Part shown: in pieces, positions 25,734-33,448 of the stretch
Position numbering within the stretch: the stretch's first letter is position 1
Layout of the letters: each line of letters opens with the position of its first letter
Assembly: GCF_013694245.2 (NCBI RefSeq)
Contig: NZ_CP059322.2
Span: 1,980,001-2,044,000, forward strand
Length of the DNA stretch: 64,000 nt
From: Micromonospora ferruginea
Lineage (GTDB): Bacteria; Actinomycetota; Actinomycetes; Mycobacteriales; Micromonosporaceae
Direction: 5' to 3'
Program-made: the position numbers and the translations under genes
Notes under the pieces: model-generated
Told to the model about the DNA's origin: nothing
The model's database searches: none
Seen by the model: only the letters and a program-made list of their open reading frames with translations

Positions 25734-27376
25734 ATGAGCGGCTGGCAGCTGTCCGGCTACACGCCGGTTCGTACGCTCGGCTCCGGAGCGTCGGGCAGTG
25801 TCGTGCTCGCCACCCACGACGCCACCGGCACCCCGGTCGCGATCAAGTACCTGGTCCGCGACCTCGGTGCCGACTCCTCGTTCCGGGCCGCCTTCCGCGA
25901 CGAGGCCCGGCTGCTCGGCGAGGTCGACGACCCGCACGTCAGCCGGCTGTACGAGTACGTGGAGTCGCCCCACGGCGCGGCCATCGTGATGGAGCTGGTC
26001 GACGGTGTCTCGCTGCGGCAGATGCTGCGCGCGCAGGGTCCGACCACTCCCGAGGCGGCGCTCTGCGTGCTGAAGGGCTCGCTCGCCGGGCTCGCCGCCG
26101 CGCACGCCCACGGCGTCGTGCACCGCGACTACAAGCCGGAGAACGTGCTCGTCACCGGCGCCGGGTCGAGCAAGCTCGCCGACTTCGGCATCGCCATGCC
26201 GATCGGCCAGGGGTCGGACACCACGGTCTCCGGCACGCCCCGCTACATGGCGCCGGAGCAGTGGACCGGCGCCCCGGCCGGCCCGGCCTGCGACATCTAC
26301 GCCGCCACCGCCACGTTTTTCGAGTGCCTCACCGGGCGGCCCCCGTACCCGGGTCCGGACCTGCTCGCCCTGCGCGTGCAGCACGCCACCGCGCCGATTC
26401 CCACCGACCCGGCGCCCGCCGAGGTGCACGAGCTGCTGCGGCTCGGGATGGCCAAGCTTCCCGAGGACCGCCCGCAACCGGCCCAGGTCTTCCTGGAGCT
26501 GCTGGACCGGGTGGCCGGGGCCGGGTACGGCCCCGGCTGGGAGGACCGTGGGCTGCGCGAGCTGTCCCGGCGAGCCGCCCTGCTGGCCGCGCTGTGGCCG
26601 TTCCCCGACCGGGCGGAGGGCGCCACCGCGGTGGCCAGCACCGCGCTCGGCGCCACCACCGGCCGGGGCCGCCTGGTCCGGCGCGGACACAAGCGCACCC
26701 TGCTGGCGGTCGGCGCGCTGGTCACCGCCGTGCTGGTCGGCGGCGCCGGCTACAGCTACGCCGCCCGCGAGACCCCGGCCGCCGAGGCGCCGGGCGGCCC
26801 GTCGCCGGCCGGGGTGGCCGGACCCACCGGCCCGGCCACACCGGACCCGACGGGCGCCGCGACCCCGGACGCCACCCCCACCGCGTCCCTGACGCCGTCC
26901 ACGCCGCCGACGGACACGCCGTCCGCCACGCCGGATCCGACCCGGGCGCCGACCCGGCCGCCGGTACGCACCGGCGCGCCGACCCCACCCCGTCGCGCAG
27001 CACCTCGCCGCCGCCCCCGCCGGACGTCACCGCGCCGGTCGTCGGCGGCGTGGGCGCCGATCCGGGTCAGCTCGAGCCGAAGGGCTGCCCGTTCGGGGTC
27101 CAGAGCAGCACCGTCAGCGTCACCGTCACCGACGACCGCAGCGGCCCGGCCGCCCTGAGGGTGACGTTCCGCTACACGCTGGAGGGGGCCACCGGCACGG
27201 TTCGGATGGCCGCCGCCGGGCGCGGCGTGTTCACCGGCACGCTCGGCCCGCTGGCCGCGCCGAAGCAGAGCAGCCGCATCCCGATCGAGGTCACCGCCGT
27301 CGACGCCGCCGGCAACGCGACCACCTCGGCCAGGCCGGCGTACGTGACGCTCTACAACTACTGCACCCCCGGCTAG
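25734..27376 (+). CDS. Receptor Ser/Thr protein kinase, frameshifted in the linker
   Basis: PknB-type kinase. Glycine loop GSGASGSV (16-23), Lys38, HRD at 130-132, DFG at 150-152, APEQW; one membrane segment at about 323-344, then a Pro/Thr-rich stalk. The frame that starts at 25734 runs to 27158 but turns into Arg/Ala nonsense after about 26985. The -1 frame continues the stalk (TPSRSTSPPPPPD) into an Ig-like domain with two cysteines ending at TAG 27374-27376. Adding one base near GACCCCACCCC (26981-26990) joins them into a 547-residue receptor kinase. This may be a sequencing error in a C tract or a real mutation. Confidence 0.85.
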
Positions 27377-27385
27377 GAGGACGAC

Positions 27386-27433
27386 GTGCCCGCTGCCCCG
27401 CACCGCGGCCCGGACCGGGGACGACCGGCGTGA
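27386..27433 (+). other. Possible 15-codon coupling ORF or displaced start
   Basis: GTG at 27386 has the best ribosome site in the area (GGAGG at 27376-27380). It opens only fifteen codons whose TGA overlaps the GTG start of the next gene (GTGA). Either it couples translation between the kinase and the next gene, or a one-base error hides the true start of that gene. Confidence 0.35.
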
Positions 27434-28296
27434 CCCGGCCGGAGGAGCCCACCGAGGCGCTGCCCACCCGCGCCCTGCCCGCCGACGGCGACGCGACGGT
27501 CTACCTGGGATCGACGGCGGGGGACTCGACCGTCCCGTTCGGTGCGCCGACCGTGCCCGCCGACGGCGACGCGACGGTGTACCTCGGATCGACGTCGGCG
27601 GAGCCGACCGTGCCCGTCGGCGGCGCCCCGGCAGGCGGGGAGCCGACCGTGCACCTGGCCGCGCCACGGCCGGCCGGCGGGCAGCCCACCGCGCCGTACC
27701 GCCCGACGGCCACCGGACCGGCCGTCCCGACGGCGGGGGCGACCGCCGGGGCGTACCGGCAGCCGACGGTGACCGGCGGGTCGGCGCCCGCGCCCGGCGG
27801 TGAGCTGCGCTTCGGCCCGGGCGTGCCGGCGACGCCGCCGCCGGCGCCGGCCTGGCCGGCCGCGCCGCCGGTGCGCCCGCCGCGCCCGGCCTGGCGTCGG
27901 GTGGTCTCGGTGCTGTCCACCCTGCTCACCGCCGCGCTGCTGGTGACGGTCGGGCTCTACCTGTGGCAGCGGCTGCGGCCGCTGGAGGTGGAGGGGGTCT
28001 CGGTGGCGGTGCCCCGACCGGCCGGGGTGGCCTGCGACGTGACCGTCGACGTCGTCGCCACGGTCCGCACCAACGGGCGCGCCGGCACGATCCGCTACCA
28101 GTGGTTCCGTTCGGACGCGCCGCCCGGCGCGCTGCTCACCGAGCGCGTCGGCAGCGGCCAGCGGACCGCCACGCTCACCCTCAGGTGGACGTTCAGCGGG
28201 GTCGGCGCGACCACCGGGACGGCCACCGTCAACCTCGTCGAGCCGTCGCCGGTGCAGGCCGGTACGCGGGTCGCCTACCGCTGCCCCGGCGGCTGA
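27430..28296 (+). CDS. Single-pass membrane protein with repeated Thr motifs
   Basis: A 288-residue protein next to the kinase. Residues 1-150 are cytoplasmic and contain two exact copies of PADGDATVYLGST (17-29 and 43-55) and a series of acidic-x-T-V motifs (Thr23, 34, 49, 60, 73). One membrane helix lies at about 157-178, followed by an Ig-like external domain with two cysteines (VACDV near 202; YRCPGG at the end). The layout mirrors the adjacent kinase, and the Thr motifs look like kinase or FHA-binding sites, so it may be a substrate. No known family recognised. Confidence 0.75.
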   Translation: MTRPEEPTEALPTRALPADGDATVYLGSTAGDSTVPFGAPTVPADGDATVYLGSTSAEPTVPVGGAPAGGEPTVHLAAPRPAGGQPTAPYRPTATGPAVPTAGATAGAYRQPTVTGGSAPAPGGELRFGPGVPATPPPAPAWPAAPPVRPPRPAWRRVVSVLSTLLTAALLVTVGLYLWQRLRPLEVEGVSVAVPRPAGVACDVTVDVVATVRTNGRAGTIRYQWFRSDAPPGALLTERVGSGQRTATLTLRWTFSGVGATTGTATVNLVEPSPVQAGTRVAYRCPGG

Positions 28297-28366
28297 GCGT
28301 TTCCCCGCGCGCCGGCCAGGGTAGGCCCACCCGGAACTACCTGACTTCGTGCGTGGAGGCCCTTCG

Positions 28367-29395
28367 ATGAAAGACAACTTCGGCGACGCGGTGGGCGACG
28401 CGTTCCGTTCGGTGATGCTCTTCCTGCCCAAGGCGGTCGCGTTCGTCGCGATCCTGGTCGCCGGCTGGCTGATCGCCAAGGCTGTGCTGAAACTGGTGGA
28501 CAAGATCCTGGAACGCGTGCACTTCGACCGGGCGGTCGAGCGCGGCGGGATCAAGACCGCGCTGGCCCGCTCGAAGTACGACGCCAGCGACATCGTCGCC
28601 AAGCTCGCCTACTACGCGGTGCTGCTGGTCACGCTCCAGCTCGCGTTCGGCATCTGGGGCCCCAACCCGATCTCCGACCTGATCGCCGGCGTGGTCGCCT
28701 GGCTGCCCCGGGCGTTCGTGGCGATCGTCATCGTGGTGGTGGCCGCGGCCATCGCCCGGGCGGTCAAGGACATCATCTCCAGCGCGCTGGGCGGCCTCTC
28801 CTACGGTCGGGTGCTGGCGAACCTCGCCTCGGTGTTCATCCTGGGCCTGGGCGTGATCGCCGCGCTCAACCAGATCGGCGTCGCCACCGCGGTGACCACC
28901 CCGGTGCTGATCGCGGTGCTCGCCACCGTCGGCGGCATCCTGGTGGTGGGCGTCGGCGGCGGGCTGGTCCGGCCGATGCAGAGCCGTTGGGAGAACTGGC
29001 TGACCCGGGCCGAGGAGGAGTCCCGGACCATCGCCACCCACGCCCGCGCCTACCAGGCCGGCCGGCGTGACGTGGAGGCCCGGCTCGCCGCGGACCGCGA
29101 GGCCGAGCTGGCCCGCGAGGCCGAGCTGGCCCGGCCGGTGGCCGGCGACAGCGAGGCGGACCGCACCCAGCCGGTGCCGGCGTACGCGGGCTCGGCCGAG
29201 CCGACCCAGGTGGTGCCGACCCAGGCCGGCGGCGACCCGGCGGCGATCGGGGAGACCACCCAGGTGATCCCGGCGCTCGGCGCCTCCGACCGCACCCCGC
29301 CGACCCCGCCGCGCCAGCCCACGGCCGAGCAGGCCGCGGACAGCGAGGCGACCATGGTCATTCCGCCGGCGGACGCGGACAAGTTCCGCCGCTGA
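28367..29395 (+). CDS. Mechanosensitive channel-like membrane protein with Thr-rich tail
   Basis: A 342-residue protein with four to five membrane segments, similar to the MscS-related TM-helix repeat (CmpX-like) family: FLPKAVAFVAILVAGWLIAK, then KTALARSKYDASDIVAKLAY and a second related repeat. The cytoplasmic tail has four T-[QM]-hydrophobic-hydrophobic-P motifs: TQPVP (267), TQVVP (280), TQVIP (298), TMVIP (329). ATG has a GGAGG 8-9 bases upstream. Following the kinase and the Thr-motif protein in the same direction, it is a plausible phosphorylation target. Confidence 0.85.
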   Translation: MKDNFGDAVGDAFRSVMLFLPKAVAFVAILVAGWLIAKAVLKLVDKILERVHFDRAVERGGIKTALARSKYDASDIVAKLAYYAVLLVTLQLAFGIWGPNPISDLIAGVVAWLPRAFVAIVIVVVAAAIARAVKDIISSALGGLSYGRVLANLASVFILGLGVIAALNQIGVATAVTTPVLIAVLATVGGILVVGVGGGLVRPMQSRWENWLTRAEEESRTIATHARAYQAGRRDVEARLAADREAELAREAELARPVAGDSEADRTQPVPAYAGSAEPTQVVPTQAGGDPAAIGETTQVIPALGASDRTPPTPPRQPTAEQAADSEATMVIPPADADKFRR

Positions 29396-29407
29396 ACCGA
29401 GCGTGTC

Positions 29408-29443
29408 GAGCGGGGCGGGATCCGACCGGATCCCGCCCCGCTC
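29408..29443. terminator. Bidirectional terminator hairpin
   Basis: Perfect 17-bp inverted repeat GAGCGGGGCGGGATCCG / CGGATCCCGCCCCGCTC with AC at the centre, between the convergent channel-like gene and the flavin reductase gene. It ends six bases before the reductase stop. Confidence 0.88.
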
Positions 29444-29448
29444 GCGTC

Positions 29449-30021
29449 TCACCCGAGGTAGGGGCGATCGGTCCGGCCGCGCCGCAGGGTGTGCGCCCAC
29501 CAGTCCAGTTGGCCCAGCATCTCGGCGAGGCCCGCCTCCGCCGGCCCGGGTCGGCGCAACTCGCCGTGCGCGTCGAACGCGGCGTGCACGTCCGGGACCA
29601 TGACGCCGGTACGCATGGTGGTGACGTGCAGCTCGGCCAGGACGCCCCGCAACTGCTCCACCGCGCGCAGGCCCCCGGACGCGCCGCCGTACGAGACGAA
29701 CCCGAGCGGCTTGGCCCGCCACTCGGCGTACGCGGTGTCGATCGCGGTCTTCAGCGGGCCGGGATAGCCGTGGTTGTACTCGGGCGTGACGACGACGAAC
29801 GCGTCGGCCCGGGCGATCCGTTTGGTGAACCGTTCGGCGTCGCCGCCGCCGGCCAGGTCGCCCGGCAGGTCGAGGTCGGCCAGGTCGACGTGGTCCACCT
29901 CGGCGCCCGGGTGGCGGTCCAGGCGTCGCAGGAGCCAGCCGGTCACGGTGGGGCCGATCCGGTCCGGCCGGACGCTGGCGGTGATGACCGCCAGCACGTA
30001 GGGGGTGGGCTGCTCAGGCAC
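29449..30021 (-). CDS. NAD(P)H-dependent FMN reductase
   Basis: Flavodoxin-like enzyme of 190 residues that reduces FMN or a quinone/azo substrate with NAD(P)H. Flavin-binding blocks: VITASVRPDRIGPTV (phosphate loop), VVTPEYNHGYPGPLKTAID and YGGASGGLRAVEQLRGVL. It overlaps the acetyltransferase gene by 8 bases, and together with it and the LacI regulator forms one operon. Confidence 0.92.
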   Translation of the reverse strand: MPEQPTPYVLAVITASVRPDRIGPTVTGWLLRRLDRHPGAEVDHVDLADLDLPGDLAGGGDAERFTKRIARADAFVVVTPEYNHGYPGPLKTAIDTAYAEWRAKPLGFVSYGGASGGLRAVEQLRGVLAELHVTTMRTGVMVPDVHAAFDAHGELRRPGPAEAGLAEMLGQLDWWAHTLRRGRTDRPYLG

Positions 30022-30937
30022 GGTGTCCTCCGGCCGGGGAGCGGAGTTCGAGGTCCGGGGCGACGGCGGTGTCCGCGTCGGGCGGGGGCAGCGAGTCCAC
30101 CAGCGCCCGGATCTCGGCCGGGCTCAGCGGGAGGGCGAACTCGCCGACCAGCGCGTCGGCGTACTCCTCGTCGGTCAGCGTGCGGGACCGGGTGGGCTGG
30201 CCGGGGCTCTCCCACGTGTACTCGCGGTCGATCAGCCGGCGCACCGACTCGCTGTCCTTGCGGACCACGATGCGCTGCCGGGTGAACGGTGAGTGCGGGT
30301 TGGTGGCGGTGTGGTGGTTGGCGACCTCGACGTCCACCGGGTACTGCGGTTCCTCGGTGAAGGTCTGCAGGGTGACCCAGTCGCCGGTGCCGCGTTCCCG
30401 CAGCCGCCACGCGCCGTCCGGGCCGCGCCGGAGCCGGTACTCCCAGCGGCCCTGCCGCCGCGGGGCGTCCTCGGCAAGCGGCAGCGGTTCGAGCAGGCCG
30501 GAGCCGAAGCCCACGTCGGCGAGCCACACCCGGTCGCCGTCGTCGACGCGCAGCACCAGGTGCGAGCGCGGGCGAGGGCTCTCGACGGGGTCGCCGGTGC
30601 GGGCGAGTAGCCGGTCCACCCGGAAGCCGACGCGCTGGAGCACCGCGCCGAACAGGACGCCGTGCTCGTAGCAGTAGCCGCCGCGTCCGGCCCGGACGAG
30701 CTTGTCCTGCACCCGGGGCAGGTCGACGTCGACGCCCCGGCCGAGCATCACGTCCAGGTTCTCGAACGTGATCGCGGCGACGTGCGCCCGGTGCAGGGCG
30801 CGCAGCGTCGCGCCGTCCGGGGCGACGGCGCCGTGGTGGCCGACGCGGCGCAGGTACGCGTCGAGGTCGAGCGCGTCGACCGGCCACTGCGCGGCCGGGT
30901 CGGCGGGTCCGGGCGGGGGAGCCGGTGGTCGGGTCAC
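30014..30937 (-). CDS. nat: Arylamine N-acetyltransferase
   Basis: Transfers acetyl from acetyl-CoA to arylamines or hydrazides. The Cys-His-Asp triad is visible: Cys in GRGGYCYEHGVLF, His in PRSHLVLRV and Asp in VWLADVGFGSG. Length 307 is slightly over the family's usual 270-290, from a Pro-rich N terminus. The GTG overlaps the LacI-family gene stop (GTGA), so it is coupled to that regulator. A NAT plus FMN reductase under one repressor suggests handling of nitro- or amino-aromatic compounds (inference). Confidence 0.92.
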   Translation of the reverse strand: MTRPPAPPPGPADPAAQWPVDALDLDAYLRRVGHHGAVAPDGATLRALHRAHVAAITFENLDVMLGRGVDVDLPRVQDKLVRAGRGGYCYEHGVLFGAVLQRVGFRVDRLLARTGDPVESPRPRSHLVLRVDDGDRVWLADVGFGSGLLEPLPLAEDAPRRQGRWEYRLRRGPDGAWRLRERGTGDWVTLQTFTEEPQYPVDVEVANHHTATNPHSPFTRQRIVVRKDSESVRRLIDREYTWESPGQPTRSRTLTDEEYADALVGEFALPLSPAEIRALVDSLPPPDADTAVAPDLELRSPAGGHRA

Positions 30938-32010
30938 GGCACGGTCCTCTCTGCTCGGCGCGCCGGCGCCGGTCCGGTGCTGGCGCGGACGACGAGGTGG
31001 GTGGGGAGGGTGATCCGGTTGGGCGTGCCGGCCGGGTCGAGCAGCATCCGGGCCATCAGCCGGCCCTTCTCGGCGATCGGTTGGCGCACGGTGGTCAGCC
31101 CGGCCGCCGCGGCCAGCGGCACGTCGTCGAAGCCGGTCACCGAGAGGTCGTGTCCGACGCGCAGTCCGCGGTCCTCGGCGGTGCGCGCCACGGCGGCGGC
31201 GAGCACGTCGCTGTCCGCGACGATCGCCGTCGGCCGGTCGCCGCCGGCGAGCAGCGCCGCGGCCGCCGCGTGGCCGGAGGCGGTGGCGTTGCTGCCCCCG
31301 CTGACGACCCGCAGGCGGGCGCCGGGGGGCAGGGCGTCGCGGACCCCGGCCAGCCGGTTGCGGGAGTACGGGTAGAGCGCCGCCTCGTCCACCGCCGGGA
31401 CGTACCGCCCGGGTGGCTGCGGCGCGGCGACCACCATCGCCAGGTCGCGGTGACCGAGGTCGACCAGGTGCCGGCCGATGCTCCGGCCGGCCTGCCGGTC
31501 GTCGATCAGCACACTGCGGGCGGCGGTGGACTCGGCGGAGAGGACCAGTGGGAGCGAACGGTCGGCGAGCGCCCGCACGGCCGGGTGCGCGTCGGTGAGC
31601 CCGTCGGCCACCGCACCGTCGATCACGGCGCGGTGCACGGCGTCGAGCGACTCGGCGACCTGGGCGTCGCTGAGGCCGGCGACGATCGGCGCGAACGGGA
31701 TGAGCACCAGGCTGGTCCGGCCCGCCGCCAGCGTCTCGGCGAGGCCGCCGAGCAGGTCGAGCACGTAGGGGTCGCGGAACGCGTACCCCAGTTCGGTGGT
31801 GAGGATGACGCCGACGGCGTTGGCCCGCCCGGTCCGCAGCGATCGCGCGGCGGCGTTCGGGCCGGCGTAGCCGAGGTCGCGGGCGACCGCGAGGATCCGG
31901 GTCCGCATCTCGGCGGAGAGCCGCTGCGGCCGGTTGAAGGCGTAGGAGACCGCCGCCGTGGAGACGCCCGCCGCCTCGGCGACGGACCGCAACGTGACCC
32001 GGGAACCCAT
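30934..32010 (-). CDS. LacI family transcriptional regulator
   Basis: A 358-residue repressor: N-terminal helix-turn-helix VTLRSVAEAAGVSTAAVSYA with hinge helix (NAAARSLRTGRAN), then a periplasmic-binding-protein-like sensor domain. First gene of the nat/FMN reductase operon, divergent from the MFS/transketolase operon. Promoter TTGACG (32063-32068) and CAGTCT (32040-32045) with 17 bp between, read on the minus strand, places the start point inside the palindrome at 32025-32040, so it should repress itself. Confidence 0.93.
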   Translation of the reverse strand: MGSRVTLRSVAEAAGVSTAAVSYAFNRPQRLSAEMRTRILAVARDLGYAGPNAAARSLRTGRANAVGVILTTELGYAFRDPYVLDLLGGLAETLAAGRTSLVLIPFAPIVAGLSDAQVAESLDAVHRAVIDGAVADGLTDAHPAVRALADRSLPLVLSAESTAARSVLIDDRQAGRSIGRHLVDLGHRDLAMVVAAPQPPGRYVPAVDEAALYPYSRNRLAGVRDALPPGARLRVVSGGSNATASGHAAAAALLAGGDRPTAIVADSDVLAAAVARTAEDRGLRVGHDLSVTGFDDVPLAAAAGLTTVRQPIAEKGRLMARMLLDPAGTPNRITLPTHLVVRASTGPAPARRAERTVP

Positions 32011-32024
32011 GGCGCACCCTCCGT

Positions 32025-32040
32025 TGTTAATCGATTAACA
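32025..32040. promoter_or_regulatory. LacI-family operator
   Basis: TGTTAATCGATTAACA is a perfect 16-bp palindrome with the central CG typical of LacI-family operators. It lies over the predicted transcription start of the lacI-type gene and 42 bp upstream of the -10 of the divergent leader/MFS transcript. Confidence 0.85.
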
Positions 32041-32082
32041 GACTGCCTCGGCCGCAGGCCCCCGTCAAGCCCCGGGTCCGGT

Positions 32083-32088
32083 TAGGAT
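32083..32088 (+). promoter_or_regulatory. -10 element of the MFS/transketolase transcript
   Basis: TAGGAT, seven bases before ATG 32096. It predicts a transcript starting at or near that ATG, about 100 bases upstream of the transporter start. Confidence 0.6.
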
Positions 32089-32095
32089 CGTGCGC

Positions 32096-32113
32096 ATGAC
32101 CTGGCGATGTTGA
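32096..32113 (+). CDS. Five-codon leaderless leader peptide (MTWRC)
   Basis: ATG ACC TGG CGA TGT TGA directly at the predicted transcript start. A second short frame, ATG TTG ATC CCC GCC TGA (32107-32124), overlaps it. The following 32130-32197 can form competing hairpins, one of which would cover the transporter's ribosome site. The Trp, Arg and Cys codons are candidates for sensing. Coding is inferred from position and context only. Confidence 0.5.
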   Translation: MTWRC

Positions 32114-32129
32114 TCCCCGCCTGAGCGAC

Positions 32130-32197
32130 GAGGCCGCGGGCCACCGCGGACACCACGCACTGCGACCGGTGTCCGTCACGTCCCGTGGGAAGGCCTC
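32130..32197 (+). promoter_or_regulatory. Putative translation attenuator upstream of the MFS gene
   Basis: Three mutually exclusive pairings are visible: CCGCGG/CCGCGG (32134-32139 with 32144-32149), GGACACC/GGTGTCC (32148-32154 with 32168-32174), and GAGGCC/GGCCTC (32130-32135 with 32192-32197) extended by CGGG/CCCG. The last would enclose the GGGAAGG ribosome site just before the ATG. No structure prediction was run. Confidence 0.45.
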
Positions 32198-33448
32198 ATG
32201 CTCCTCGCTCCTGCCCCCGTGCCCGCGACCCGCCGCCTGGCGGCGACGCTCTACGGCTACGCGTTCCTCACCGACCTCGTCCTGCTCTACCCGCTCTACG
32301 TGCTGCTGTTCGCCGACACCGGGCTGTCGGTCGGGCAGATCTCCTCGCTCTTCGTCCTCTGGTCGGCCGCCGGCATCCTGCTGGAGGTCCCCTCCGGTGC
32401 GCTCGCCGACGCGCTGTCGCGCCGGCTGCTGCTCTGCCTGGCGCCGCTGCTCGCGGCCGGCGGCTTCGCGCTCTGGGTGCTGGCGCCGTCCTACCCGGCG
32501 TTCGCCGCCGGCTTCCTGCTCTGGGGCGCCGGCGGGGCACTGCGCTCCGGGGCGCTGGAGGCGCTGGTCTTCACCGAACTCGACCGCCTCGGCGCGGCCG
32601 ACCGCTACGCCCGGCTGATCGGCCGCACCCGCACCGCCGAGGTGCTCGGCGCGGTCGGGTCGGGGGTGCTCGCCGGGCCGGTGTACGCGCTCGGCGGCTA
32701 CCTCGCCGTCGGCGCCGCCAGCGTGCTGACCTGCCTGCTCGCCGCCGCCGTCGCGGCCCGCCTCCCGGAACACCGGTCCCCGGCGGGGGCCGACCCGGCA
32801 GCGCGGGAACGGCCGGACGAGGACGAGCCCGGCTGGTGGGCCAGCCTGCGCGGCGGTCTCGCCGAGGTCCGCGCCGACCGCGCCGTCCGCGTCGCGGTGC
32901 TGCTGGTCGCCGCCGTCGCCGCGATCTGGGGCGGACTCGACGAGTACACCGGGCTGCTGGCCCGGGACAGCGGCGTGGGCGAGGTGGCCGTGCCGCTGCT
33001 GCTCCTGCTGGTGTGGGGCGGGATGACCGTGGGCGGACTGCTCGCCCCGTGGGGCGAACGGCTGTCCCACCGGGGGTACGCCGGCCTGCTGGTCCTCGCC
33101 GCCGCGGCGATGGCGACCGGGGCGCTGCTGCGCCACCCGGGCGGCTTCCTGCTGCTGGCGGTCGCGTTCGCCGCGTTTCAGCTCGCCACCGTGCTCGCCG
33201 ACGTGCGGTTGCAGGCGCGGATCACCGGCGACGCCCGGGCCACGGTCACCTCGCTGGCCGGGATGGCCACCGACCTGACCACCGTCGCCTTCTACGGCGG
33301 GTACGGGCTGCTGGCCGGCGCGCTGGGCAACCCGGCCGCGTTCGCGGTGGCCGTGCTGCCGTACCTGCCGGTGGCGCTCTGGCTGCTCACCGGGTCGGGT
33401 GTGAGTCACCAGAAAGCGAAACAAAAAGGGTGCTCGTCACTACGGTGA
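32198..33448 (+). CDS. MFS transporter
   Basis: A 416-residue, 12-segment major facilitator protein. After the first two helices it has the loop motif ILLEVPSGALADALSRRLLL, like drug/metabolite efflux proteins. It ends in an odd, Lys-rich tail encoded by an AT-richer stretch (AAAGCGAAACAAAAAGGG), where codon use departs from the rest. The GTGA overlap couples it to the transketolase gene. The upstream leader suggests induction by a ribosome-affecting compound or amino-acid shortage (inference). Confidence 0.88.
   Translation: MLLAPAPVPATRRLAATLYGYAFLTDLVLLYPLYVLLFADTGLSVGQISSLFVLWSAAGILLEVPSGALADALSRRLLLCLAPLLAAGGFALWVLAPSYPAFAAGFLLWGAGGALRSGALEALVFTELDRLGAADRYARLIGRTRTAEVLGAVGSGVLAGPVYALGGYLAVGAASVLTCLLAAAVAARLPEHRSPAGADPAARERPDEDEPGWWASLRGGLAEVRADRAVRVAVLLVAAVAAIWGGLDEYTGLLARDSGVGEVAVPLLLLLVWGGMTVGGLLAPWGERLSHRGYAGLLVLAAAAMATGALLRHPGGFLLLAVAFAAFQLATVLADVRLQARITGDARATVTSLAGMATDLTTVAFYGGYGLLAGALGNPAAFAVAVLPYLPVALWLLTGSGVSHQKAKQKGCSSLR

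Noticed and set aside
32185-33444. Transketolase frame extending upstream through the MFS gene
   Set aside because: The extension is Arg/Pro/Gly-rich shadow of the transporter; the transketolase fold begins at about 33480.
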